Below, piece by piece: positions 1 to 8,503 of a DNA stretch of 13,377 nt. Position numbers and translations under genes: made by a program. Position 1 is the stretch's first letter. The number at the start of each line of letters is the position of its first letter. The notes under the pieces were generated by a model. It was not told the origin of the DNA and ran no database searches. It worked only from the letters and a program-made list of their open reading frames with translations. Source of the DNA: Euperipatoides rowelli (lineage: Eukaryota; Onychophora; Udeonychophora; Euonychophora; Peripatopsidae); the NCBI GenBank assembly GCA_003024985.2, contig PXIH01S0003109.1; one strand, given 5' to 3'.

Positions 1-12
1 TATATATATATG
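1..12. repeat. Short (TA)n microsatellite at window edge
   Basis: The window opens with alternating TA for about 11-12 bases and may continue outside it. It is a simple dinucleotide repeat with no coding content. Confidence 0.7.
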
Positions 13-382
13 CTTCTCGAAGATGAAATTATCCCCAATCAACAATGTGACAGCATTTCAATTGAAAATGATTTTACGTGACAATTACCACAATTACCAT
101 TCAACGCATAATTTTTGAATTTGCACATAAAAAATGTCACAAAGTGAACATTTAAACATTAAACTGAAAGTATCTATTAGTTGCACACTACTGTGTCTGT
201 GATTATATCAGCGAGGCAGTGAAGAAGTGTGACCACTTAAATGATTGTTTTTGTCATTCAAATATCGAAATAAATATTGCAGTTTTCCTCTTATTTTGTG
301 AACTTTTTTTTTTTTTTTGGTTTAGGTATTTTTTTCAAGTGAAATATTGTAGGCCATAAAAAGTTTGTAGTCCCTAGGTACT
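13..382. other. AT-rich spacer before the tRNA-like element
   Basis: I see no gene here. The stretch has frequent stops in all frames and a 15-base T run at 304-318. The T run lies about 65 bases upstream of the tRNA-like A box, so it could be an unrelated homopolymer or the A-tail of an older minus-strand insertion. Confidence 0.5.
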
Positions 383-450
383 GCCTAGTTGGTCTAATGG
401 ATAAAGAGACCCTGAATCCGCTGATCAGGGTTCAAATCCGGTGGAAGCTG
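383..450 (+). mobile_element. tRNA-derived element, SINE-like or tRNA pseudogene (Arg-like)
   Basis: Two internal RNA polymerase III promoter boxes are intact. The A box at 390-400 (TGGTCTAATGG) fits TRGYNNARNNG exactly, and the B box at 430-438 (GTTCAAATC) fits GWTCRANNC exactly, at the spacing expected for a tRNA. The A-box region followed by ATAAAG resembles animal tRNA-Arg genes. A working tRNA is unlikely: the putative acceptor strands (383-389 and 443-449) do not pair, only the first two T-stem pairs form, and a competing perfect 6-bp hairpin (410-415 with 425-430) spans the anticodon and T-arm region. No pol III TTTT terminator follows at once; AT-rich sequence with TATATATGTATAT comes next. 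A SINE head or a tRNA pseudogene are the best readings. I cannot define a SINE body or target-site duplication. Confidence 0.6.
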
Positions 451-1225
451 AATATATATGTATATTTGTAAAAATTGTAAAATAGGTTTTTTTTTCTTCA
501 TTATATCATTGTATGATATTTTTTATGTATAAAAATTACTTTGATTTATATAGAATGATATTCATGCAGTAAAATTATGAATAAATTTATTTTTTTTTAA
601 AAAATTCTTCCAAATTGTCTACAATATTATTAACATTATTAGTTTTGTGAATTTGATGACATTTGCACCAATAAATCATAAGAAAAGTATTTCATTTATT
701 TTATTTTTCTATGTTATTTGGTGATATCCAGTAGGACCACTATTGCACATAAAAGCAACCACATTATCTGGATACCATATTTTAATGCCCAAGATTTTTA
801 ATACACATAGGTCATATTATAATATGAGTGGACAAAATGAAGTAGTTCATTGTTATCAATTTGTGGCCAATATGACAAAGTAATCAAAATTTTGTTTCAC
901 TGTTGAATAATTATTTCTATTAGAACTCGACAGCTAAAAATCACCAAATCCGTTGAAATTCTTTTTTTTAATATTGTTAATAATGTAAGGGTCAATTTGA
1001 TTAGATTTTAACATAAGAAGAGACAAATACTACACTGTTATCATAATATTAAAAATTCAACATACTAAATAATTCAAACTGATGATTGTACCTTAATAGT
1101 ATTACCCTTCCCTTCATTGTTTAATTCCACCTATCATCCTCCCTCAAATAATTATGTTTAGTTTGCTAAGGAACACACTAACTATTCAGCCTCATTTTGA
1201 ATACTCCAACTTCCTCTGTGATAAC
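451..1225. other. AT-rich intergenic spacer, no gene seen
   Basis: No coding or RNA gene is recognisable. The part just after 450 could be the body of the tRNA-derived element but has no landmark. A perfect 16-bp palindrome (TCATATTATAATATGA) lies at 812-827; it is AT-rich enough to be chance. Confidence 0.5.
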
Positions 1226-1238
1226 TTGCTGGCTGCCA

Positions 1239-1280
1239 GAGATCAGTAGGTGTGCTGGACCTTGGGTTTAAATCTCTAAG
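1239..1280 (+). mobile_element. Degenerate tRNA-like element
   Basis: AGATCAGTAGG at 1240-1250 resembles the tRNA D-arm sequence AGCTCAGTAGG. It is followed by GTGCTGGACCTTG and a B-box-like GTTTAAATC at 1266-1274, one mismatch from GWTCRANNC. The A-to-B distance is about 10 bases shorter than in a real tRNA, so the anticodon arm is shortened. I read it as the decayed head of a tRNA-derived SINE; a chance resemblance is possible. Confidence 0.35.
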
Positions 1281-1289
1281 GTTTCAATA

Positions 1290-1645
1290 AGATGAGTTCT
1301 GTGCCATTAGATCTTTAACATTTTCTAAGTATAATCCACACGAGAAATAGTCTGATATCTCAATGGATGATTAAACATCAATGGGACTTTATAAGAAAGT
1401 CTCTGGTCTTAATCTGAATTCTGCAGTTAATCTGAATTTTTCTTAACAGTTAGCTTTCATCATAGGATAAAATCTATTGGAATCATGCTTGTGGATATCA
1501 GGATAACTTGTGTACTGTTTGACATTTATATCAGCCATCTTGAATTGCTTTAGAAGCTTATTAATGATTTAAAAAAATGACAAATTTAAAATCAGATTCA
1601 TACACTTCAGCCACATTATGAGTGTCAAACAAATCCATCAACTTA
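1290..1645. other. AT-rich spacer, no gene seen
   Basis: There is no recognisable gene. The stretch includes isolated copies of words such as GCCATCTTGAATTG near 1536, which resemble the minisatellite that follows. Confidence 0.45.
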
Positions 1646-1826
1646 AATCAATATGGTAGCCATATTGATTGAAGATGGAAGCCATATTGATTCAAGATGG
1701 TAGCTAGATTTATTGAAAGTGGCTGCCATATTGATTCAAGATGCTAGCCATATTGATTGAAGGATGGCAGTCATATTGATTCAAGATAGTAGCCATATTA
1801 ATTGAAGGTTGGCAGCTATAATGATT
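1646..1826. repeat. 22-bp minisatellite with CATATTGATT core
   Basis: About eight degenerate units have the CATATTGATT-like core starting near 1661, 1683, 1704, 1727, 1749, 1772, 1794 and 1816, a period of 21-23 bases. Between cores runs a variable GAAGATGGCAGC-type linker. The array opens with a perfect inverted repeat, 11-bp arms at 1646-1656 and 1660-1670 around a 3-base loop. Unit sequences have drifted, which indicates an old array. It has no reading frame of interest. Confidence 0.8.
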
Positions 1827-1829
1827 AAA

Positions 1830-2268
1830 AATGGTTTACTAATGGAGAAATATGAGTGTTGAACAAATAGGTAATTTAGAACGAATATGGCAGCCAAACA
1901 TTAAAAAATTTGATAACAGTGTATAATTTGCTCTGATGTATTAAAAGATATATTAAAAGATAATACAAATTATTCAAAATTGAGTACTTTATTACCTTAT
2001 TTATATCATTAAAAAAATAGATCTATGAAATTGGCTATTTCAGATCAGTAAATCTTAAGCTTTGTTTGTATTCACCCCCCCCCCTAAAAAAAAAACAGTT
2101 GTTGCGGACAAAGTTGTTGACTTTTATAAAAGTTGGTATAAATTTGAGAAATACCTACTTAATATCCATCAAAGTAACAATATTACTAGCTCCTTGTTTT
2201 TAATATTAATAAACATGGCAAAACCAAATTAGATGATATGTTCCTCTTAGATGTAACGCTTCCTGAAC
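1830..2268. other. AT-rich spacer ending at an assembly N
   Basis: No gene is visible. A 10-base C run at 2075-2084 followed by a 9-base A run at 2086-2094 is the only notable composition. The block ends at the single N at 2269. Confidence 0.5.
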
Positions 2269-2269
2269 N

Positions 2270-3041
2270 AAAATATAAACATTACTATTGAGCACAGTTT
2301 GGGACAAGAAAAATGGATGACTTTTATCATTTTATTAAACTTATTTCAGCAATATTTATGCAAAAAAAAAAATTATTTAACTCATTCACAGATACATTAA
2401 TGCAGGAAAAATCATTTTCTTCATACAAAAATATGTAATGTCAATGCTGAGTGCAACATCCAATAAAGAAAAACAGTGTAAGTCATAAAAACTGTCAATG
2501 ATGAGGGCAGCTTCTAATTGAGAAGGACAACATAAGCTATAAAAGTTTTCATGTTAATACTTTGCTTGAGAAAAACCAAGATGGCACCATAGCATGGTCA
2601 TTACTATGCTTTTCCATGCTGATCATTCTGTTCATGGAATGATTTAACTATTCTTTCAGTGGTGACTTGCATTTTCAATGAGAAATAAATCTTAGAAGAC
2701 ATCATAGTGTTTGCATACATGTGTTTTGCTTCAAGACAAATTATCTTGAAAGGTTATGTGAAAAGTANAGAAAACCAAACTTACACACTCATCCCATTGA
2801 AAAGGTTATCATTACTCCATTCTTCTTTGACATTGTGCTATTAATTATAGTTGATATTGCATATGGCAACAATAAACTGCCCCATCCTAATAAAATTGTT
2901 TTGAAATTAATGTTAATAAAACCAAATGTATTACACTTGGATCCAGGCATAAATTCAGGGGAAAAAAATCTAGGAAATTTTAATATTGCATATAAGATCA
3001 TTGGTTGTAACTCTTGACAATTTCATCACATCGGGTCCTTA
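2270..3041. other. AT-rich spacer with an N at 2768
   Basis: I recognise no gene. Open frames of 98 codons (+, 2721-3017) and 70 codons (-, 2789-3001) overlap each other on opposite strands. The former runs through the N at 2768, and neither resembles a family I know. Because the RT remnant that follows begins at about 3042, the last few hundred bases could be an unrecognisable upstream part of the same LINE. Confidence 0.4.
2440..2546. repeat. Degenerate 54-bp tandem duplication
   Basis: Two adjacent segments, 2440-2493 and 2494-2546, align throughout. Both begin GTCAATG(C/A)TGAG, share an internal AACA(G/T)-type purine stretch, and end in CATAAAAACT or TATAAAAGT. Many substitutions separate them, so the duplication is old. 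The sequence before 2440 may be a third, weaker unit. Confidence 0.5.
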
Positions 3042-3598
3042 TTTAAATACTTGGGGGGGGGGGACACAAAAGCCTAAATAAAACACTATTTAGGTTAAAT
3101 TATTGGTTATCTATACATAAACTCTGTTTAGTCTATAACACATCGATGGCATCAGGATTAAATTATTGTGATAAAGTTGGTTATCTTGTGTAAGTGATTT
3201 CAGGGGATACTGCAGATTGTTCTAAATATGACCACAAGGGAAATAGTATATGAGTCTGGAGGTCAATTGCTACAGAGGCTTTAAAATTACTGGGATAGAC
3301 CCCACTAAATCTGAAAAGGAAATTACACCTTGGTCAAATCATTTAGAAATGTAGAAACAATCAGACATCAACAATCCTCAGAGATTTTATAATTAACCAA
3401 AATATCAAACATGGATATGGTACTCGACAAAATATTGATCAGGACCTTTTTTGTCCAGTATAGAAATACTAAGAAAGTCAGTATGGCATTTTTTCACAAG
3501 GCCCCTGGGTATGGAAATATCTCTCTATGGAAATAAGAAACAAAGATACATGGAAATTGTTTAGAGATCACTATTTTAAATTCTTATTGGAGCAGTAG
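3042..3598 (+). mobile_element. Decayed non-LTR retrotransposon (LINE), C-terminal RT region
   Basis: One + frame from 3068 to the stop at 3596-3598 matches the region downstream of the reverse transcriptase core in CR1/L2/Jockey-like LINEs. In order it reads SLNKTLFRLNYWL (the 'thumb' start), SGLNYCDKVGY (family pattern P-LDYCD-VW), ATEALKLLG then TPLNLKRKLHLGQII, HGYGTRQN (family HSYNTRQ), and FSQGPWVWKYLSMEIRN (family GP-LWNSLP--IR), ending HYFKFLLEQ. FKYLG at 3042-3056, just before an 11-base G run (3053-3063), fits the FKYLGV motif; the segment expected next is missing. In-frame stops occur at 3191, 3251, 3296, 3344, 3461 and 3470. Between about 3210 and 3262 another frame (LQIVLNMTTREI) fits the family better, so indels are present too. 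It is a dead fossil; the catalytic RT core is not visible. Confidence 0.75.
3053..3063 (+). repeat. G11 homopolymer inside the LINE remnant
   Basis: An uninterrupted run of 11 G sits in otherwise AT-rich DNA, directly after the FKYLG-coding stretch. Either a slippage-prone run arose in the decayed element, or its length is a sequencing estimate. Confidence 0.7.
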
Positions 3599-3754
3599 TC
3601 TTTGTTGTGCTTCCTCAGATTAAGTCTATTCGATTGTGATTCAGGAAAAACGAATTTGGAGTTTTATTTATACGATTATATTTCATTATATACTTTTGTT
3701 GATCAAATAATATTGACATGTCAACTTTTTTAATACTAACCCGAATACATCACG

Positions 3755-3851
3755 ATAGGCGGTATCTGGAATAGCTTATAAATGAGCATCCTTAGACCAA
3801 CATAACCACAAATTTAAAAGAGTCATTAAAAACNTATTGGTTAATTTATAA
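3755..3851 (+). mobile_element. Second LINE RT C-terminal fragment, frameshifted
   Basis: IGGIWNSL at 3755-3778 (followed by a TAA at 3779) matches the G--IWNSLP motif near the end of many LINE proteins. In a different frame, 3795-3848 reads LDQHNHKFKRVIKN-LVNL and ends at TAA 3849-3851, matching the usual FKR-LKNYLL ending. One or more indels must therefore lie between 3779 and 3795. The unknown base at 3834 does not break this frame. The two motifs repeat positions already covered by the remnant ending at 3598, so this is a separate insertion or a tandem relic. Confidence 0.5.
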
Positions 3852-5459
3852 AGATTAAGATTTTTAAAAAATGTATATAATTCAAGAGCAGAGTTTTAAT
3901 ATTCTTTATGACTTTTTGTCTGTACAACAGAAAAGAAAAATTCGATCGATAAATCATTTAAATACATTTGTTGATAATTAGAAAATTTATTACATTGAAT
4001 GAATTAATTATGACTACTTGAGAATTCATAATAATAATAAATTCAGCAAATCTACAATCTTTTCTATATTGGCAAATGCTGAAGACGTGATTGAAATACA
4101 AATATTTTGTTCATTCTATGAGTTTCTTAATGTTAAGAGCACAAGCTCTGCTATTAATAATAGACATCCGCTTTATTGAAAAGTTTCACACTGTCTATAT
4201 ATTCATTTAGAAATATTTCAAGACAATTTACTGACTTTCAAATGGAAGGAAATAATGGGGTTGTTCTAGTTGACACTTTCCCATCAGACTAATGCATTCC
4301 CATTGACGGACAAGTTAATTAAACAAAGATAAATAGAAGTAAATGTACATGAGAAGCCAAAGAAAGGAAAATTGTATAAAGGAATCAATATCATCATTTA
4401 ATCTGATAGACAGACACTAAACTAAGAAAACTTAACGTCTTTAGTAGGTGCTTGTCACTTTTCTATTTTGCTGAAAAGAAAACACAGAAATGCAACAATA
4501 TTTTATAAATGACTAAATTCTGAAAATAATTTTAAAAATCAGGATATATTGAATGGAGGAGGGGGGGGGAACTATTTAGAAGAATGGCTGCCAAGTTTAT
4601 TTATTTACACTTAAGACTAAAGGCTGATTTCTACTTTAAGGTCAACAATCCGTTTCAATCCGTCTCATAAACGGAGATGAATGCGTAAATTTGTTCATAC
4701 TTTTTTCTACAGGGTTATGTCTGAATGAATAAAATTTCTCTAAACAATTATAGCCAATCATATTCCTCTTATTATTACCAACAGTTGGTATTGCGTTTAG
4801 TATTAAATATCAAAATCAATTCTAATAAACGTCTAGTATTTTGTAAAATATTTAATTTTTACTTTATTTACTGCTTTATGAAAATCCATTTTCAAATACG
4901 ATGTTTTCAAACTAAATCAATTGAGACAAAAACAACAATGTGTCGCCCTCTACTTAGAACACCTATATGATATGATTGGTTCAATAACTAACAAGACAGA
5001 GAGAAAACGTAAGTCTGCGTAAAAATTGCATTTTTACAATGATGATAATATGGATAATGATGGGTGGATATCTGTCTTTTAACTGAGCATGCCATATTGC
5101 AGCAATGTACATGATATTACGGAAAGCTGTCCATATTTATGCAATGGACAAGCATTGAGTAGAAAGTATATATTTCTGCCAGCTGGAAATATGAAAGATT
5201 GTTGTACCAGCAACATTCTGCCAGCTGCAAATATGCAGGAATATTTTATTCTTGTGAATTAAAACAAAAGTACTCAAACATCAAAATATATTAAAAAAAA
5301 GTGACATTAATTACTAGAAAATCACCTGATCTTTAATTTACATTATATGTTAGGCAAGTGACCAATCAGGTGGTAAGCCAGTTATTGTTCTTTCATACTC
5401 CTGCTTGTAAATCACTTCCCTGATTTACTAAATGAGTACAGAAGATATTGACAAGAATG
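3852..5459. other. AT-rich spacer, no gene seen
   Basis: Both strands carry stops throughout. The longest open frame (81 codons, 4725-4970, +) is low complexity and resembles nothing I know. A G-rich patch with a G9 run lies at 4556-4569. TCTGCCAGCTG(G/C)AAATATG occurs twice, at 5175-5193 and 5217-5235, with a 42-base period. Confidence 0.5.
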
Positions 5460-5493
5460 ACTAATGTCATTCCCCTTTATCCTCATTCTAAGA
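5460..5493. repeat. 34-bp direct repeat, copy 1, flush against N
   Basis: This stretch is identical to 6044-6077. Copy 1 ends exactly at the N at 5494, and copy 2 begins exactly after the N at 6043. Such placement is what two overlapping but unmerged contig ends look like. A target-site duplication is a less likely alternative. Confidence 0.85.
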
Positions 5494-5504
5494 NCAATAG
5501 GCTA

Positions 5505-6042
5505 TTCAGCTAGTAATAAATAAATCTAATTGTATACTTTATTTGAAATAATATTTTGCCATTATAATAAATAAATCAAATCGTGCAATTTGTTTAAAGA
5601 ATTTTTGCTGTTAAAATAAATCCAATTGTGCACTTTATTTGAAATATCTTTGCCATTATAACAAATTAAATTGTATACTTTATTTCAAATAATATTTTTG
5701 TCTTTACAATAAATCAATCAAATGGTGTACTTTATTTCAAATAATGTTGTTGCCATTATAATAAGTCAAATTGTGTACTTCATTAAATATGTTTACCATT
5801 ATAATAAACAAATCAAATTGTATACTTTATTTCAAATAATATTTTTGCCATTATAATAAATAAATCAAACTGTATACTTTATTTTAAATACTAATTTTCC
5901 ATTATAATAAATAAATAAAATTGTATACTTTATTTCAATCAAATTGTATACGGTACTTTATTTAAATAATATTTTTGCCATTATAATAAATAAATCAAAT
6001 TGTATACTTTATTTTAAATAATATTTTTGCAATTATAATAAA
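5505..6042. repeat. 52-bp-family minisatellite, array 1 (diverged)
   Basis: About ten units each contain TGCCATTATAATAAATAAAT followed by CAAATTGTATACTTTATTT. The TGCC-type core recurs near 5557, 5606, 5651, 5699, 5751, 5794, 5846, 5898, 5976 and 6028, so spacing ranges from 43 to 52 with one 78-base unit that contains a partial internal duplication. The array fills almost the whole block between the Ns at 5494 and 6043 and is cut off by the second N. It belongs to the same family as the array at 12544-13377. Confidence 0.9.
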
Positions 6043-6043
6043 N

Positions 6044-6077
6044 ACTAATGTCATTCCCCTTTATCCTCATTCTAAGA
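6044..6077. repeat. 34-bp direct repeat, copy 2, flush after N
   Basis: Exact copy of 5460-5493. If the two copies are one sequence, position 5493 continues directly at 6078 and the minisatellite block between them is misplaced. Confidence 0.85.
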
Positions 6078-6093
6078 GTGTTTTGTTTTTTTT

Positions 6094-6138
6094 GGGGGGT
6101 TTTGAAAAGGGGGGGGGGGAAGGGGGGGGGGGGGGGGG
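6094..6138 (+). repeat. Interrupted long G tract (G6, G11, G17)
   Basis: Runs of 6, 11 and 17 G at 6094-6099, 6109-6119 and 6122-6138 are separated by short T/A-rich linkers. The pattern can form G-quadruplexes on the + strand, and the C-rich complement could form i-motifs. Such tracts also break sequencing and assembly, and one contig junction lies only 50 bases away. Confidence 0.8.
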
Positions 6139-6145
6139 ATGAATA

Positions 6146-6200
6146 GTACAACTCAGTGGATTGGGTTTTTCATGAGTGCTTGTAGGTTCACACTTTATAT
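6146..6200 (+). mobile_element. Possible degenerate tRNA-like element
   Basis: CAACTCAGTGG at 6149-6159 resembles a pol III A box with two mismatches. GTTCACACT at 6186-6194 resembles a B box, also with two mismatches, and the spacing is near that of a tRNA. A short hairpin (6201-6208 with 6211-6218) follows. No SINE body is recognisable, and chance similarity cannot be excluded. Confidence 0.25.
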
Positions 6201-6219
6201 CTACATTTTTAAATGTAGG

Positions 6220-6978
6220 TACATTTTTTTTAAAAATTTGTTTTCATCCAATTCAACACCTCTGTCGTGGGAAAAAGTTGATGCTTATGAATATAGCTTG
6301 CTGCTAGTAGGGCACTGAAACACCTTAATGAAGCCCAGGGCGCTTCTTGTGTAGACACTAATCCTCTTTTATGAAGTTGATATTACCTGAAATTTACCAT
6401 TTTGTAAATAGTCTATATTTTAAGTTATTTTTATCATATTATTTTAAGTGTTTTAATTGTGTAGATATTTTCTCGTAATTTAGATAATTTTTGGCAATAT
6501 ATTTGCGATCAAAGTGTTTCTATCAATGGAATTCTACTTATGCTTGTTTAGAACTATTAGTATTATCCAACACCCTTATTATTGCCAGTGCAATATTCAT
6601 ACTGCGGTATCTTAAAAGCCAGAAGTAGTTTGAATTTTTCTCTTAAATCCTTCGTGTTGATGGTAACAGTTTAAAGCAATGGGATCGATAGCTAGGAACG
6701 ACATGTGTGTTGCTTCAACTTGAATAATGTTAATACTAGAGAGACTAGTTGATTGTGGACCAGATGTTGGATGTAGTTCATGCTGATGAATTTTCACAAG
6801 GCTGAACTTGAAGGTTTTCAGAATTGCCACATTGTTTGGATATAGTTAGGAATCTACTTGATCTAACAATATTATTGTCATTATTGACTAAGTCAAAATA
6901 CTGAGCAGATGAACAGGTTTATGACTTTATCACTTATTTTTTAACCCTATTATTTATAATATAACCAATCAAAATTTT
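6220..6978. other. Spacer, no recognised gene
   Basis: There is no recognised gene. A 72-codon minus-strand frame (6612-6830) has less biased composition than most random frames here, but I match it to no family and see no convincing promoter or splice context. Confidence 0.4.
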
Positions 6979-7146
6979 CTTTTATTTATTTACCAAATTT
7001 TGCCAGATCTTCACTAATAAGTGTTCTTATAGGTCCGTTGTCATACATAAAAAATATAATAACTATACATTAAATAATATAATATTATACAAAGCTGAAT
7101 AAATAGTAGCTACATAAATTATCCAAGATTGACATTTAATTTTTTT
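6979..7146 (-). mobile_element. 3' untranslated tail of the minus-strand LINE
   Basis: This sequence lies downstream of the LINE stop codon on the minus strand. It ends, on that strand, in a short AAATAAATAAA repeat at 6979-6991. CR1/L2-type LINEs often end in such short tandem repeats rather than a long poly(A), so I place the 3' terminus near 6980. No target-site duplication was found. Confidence 0.5.
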
Positions 7147-8351
7147 TTAAGTATAACAGCAGTTTTTTTTAAAAAACAAATTAATTGTGGAGAATTCTCT
7201 TATAAAGGCTGGAATCTTGTTCCATAACTTGGGTGCCATGTTATTAAAAGCAAGGCTACTAATCATAGTTTTAGCCGAAGGTATTAACAGTCCACCAGAT
7301 GTACCTAACCTGGTTCCATTTAAGTGAGTTGTTCCTATCAGTTTAAGTTGCTTCAATAAGTATTTAGTTTTTTTCCAATGTAGCGTTTCCAATGTCATGG
7401 ATGCCAGGTTTATTTGTTTTATTTGGTTTAATGGGATAAGATCTAGTTTTACCATTGCTTTTGAAGCACTACTTTGGTCTCTCCCAAATATTATATATCT
7501 GGTGGCTGTATTTATTTTTTATTGTTTGGATCTTTTTTTCTATTAATTTTCAGCAATTACTACATAATATATCATAATAGAAGATTCTTGATTGTATTAG
7601 GGTGAAATATAATGTTTTTAGCTGTTTAACATCCAGGTATCCTTTCATAAGTAATAATATTTTAGTCTATTTCATTGTTTTACTAATTAGATTTTGCACA
7701 TAAAGATCCCACTTCAGTTGACTAGCTATAGTAAGACCCAATATCCGTTTCCTCCAATTTGATAAATTTTTAATTTAATTTTTAAATTTTTTTCCTTGAT
7801 CCAATTATTGTTGTTTAGATTTTAATGGATTTATGTCTAGCTTATGTTTGATTAACCAATTATTAACAATTGACAGACTTTTATTAACATTTTACTATGA
7901 TTTCATTAATATTTTTACCACTTAGATACAGTGTGATATCAGCAAATAGCAACATTTTGCACTTATATTCAGTTTAAAAATAGAACCTATAAATACTGTA
8001 TATTAAACAGTAGTGGAACCAATGATGAGGTAAACCATGATTTTTGATCAAGAAGTTAGAAGATTCCTGACCAAATTTTCATACTATTTTGTTTATTTAA
8101 TAGATAATTCTTGAACTAAGTGATAGCTCCTGGATCTAAAGATATTTGTAATAAACCGCCTTAAAAGTATATCATGGGTTATTGAGTCAAAAATCTTTCA
8201 CAAATCAATTGAAACTACCACTTATATATTTCCCTCATCCATTTGCATTCTGACATCATTCGTTAATTTGGTTAAGCAAGTTACAGTAGAGTAGTAGGAT
8301 GCTATGAAACACTCTGCAATAGGTTCACATTTTATCCATTACATTTTTTTT
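7147..8351 (-). mobile_element. Decayed non-LTR retrotransposon (LINE) reverse transcriptase
   Basis: Read on the minus strand from 8351 downward across several frames, the RT motifs appear in order. SYYSTVTCLTKLTNDV (about 8240-8300) is the segment before motif A. VVSIDL and FDSITHDIL (about 8168-8218) are motif A; the first catalytic Asp codon is at 8204-8206 and a TGA follows at 8198-8200. FKNYLLNKQ lies near 8100 and PLLFN near 8000-8016. LLFADITLYLS (7921-7952) is motif C, with only one Asp where the family has two. NNWLIKHKLDINPLKSK (about 7800-7865) and LGLTIASQLKWD (about 7700-7745) follow. The 102-codon open frame at 7147-7455 ends the protein with the family pattern TRLGTSG, APKLWNKIP and FFKKN. 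Stops and frameshifts make it inactive. The upstream part is at 11433-11900. The family is CR1/L2/Jockey-like; I cannot assign a clade. Confidence 0.85.
8285..8351. repeat. 67-bp direct repeat, copy 1 (LINE RT segment)
   Basis: This stretch is identical over 67 bases to 11433-11499. After the shared part only two more T precede the N at 8354, so the repeat lies at the very end of a sequence block. It encodes, on the minus strand, the RT segment just before motif A. Confidence 0.9.
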
Positions 8352-8354
8352 TTN

Positions 8355-8499
8355 TTTTAATAAAAAGTATAAAACTATTCATAATTATAATTTTAATACA
8401 TTTTTGTTAAAAAAAAATTTGAAACGTCATTCTCAAATAAAAGATGAAACCTAATTACAAAAATTCTTTTGTATTCAAAGTGTAATGTTATTCTTGTAT
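8355..8499. other. AT-rich spacer
   Basis: AT-rich sequence lies between the N at 8354 and the candidate MITE. It does not continue the LINE reading that stops at 8351. Confidence 0.4.
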
Positions 8500-8503
8500 T
8501 TAA

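Noticed and set aside
812-827. 16-bp palindrome as an operator or binding site
   Set aside because: It is built only of A and T with one C/G pair, has no neighbouring gene, and is of a kind expected by chance in this composition.
2721-3017. 98-codon + frame and overlapping 70-codon - frame (2789-3001)
   Set aside because: The + frame runs through an unknown base, neither frame matches a known family, and open frames on both strands at once are common by chance in a short stretch. A decayed LINE origin remains possible.
4725-4970. 81-codon + frame
   Set aside because: It is rich in Asn, Ser, Tyr, Ile and Phe as expected of AT-rich non-coding DNA, with no motif or family match.
5460-6077. 34-bp target-site duplication of a transposon
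   Set aside because: Both copies end exactly at unknown bases and the enclosed sequence is a minisatellite without transposon ends, so a contig overlap is more likely.
6612-6830. 72-codon - frame with fairly balanced composition
   Set aside because: No family match, splice signals or promoter were found. It could be a fragment of a host exon or of a transposon ORF, but the sequence does not show which.
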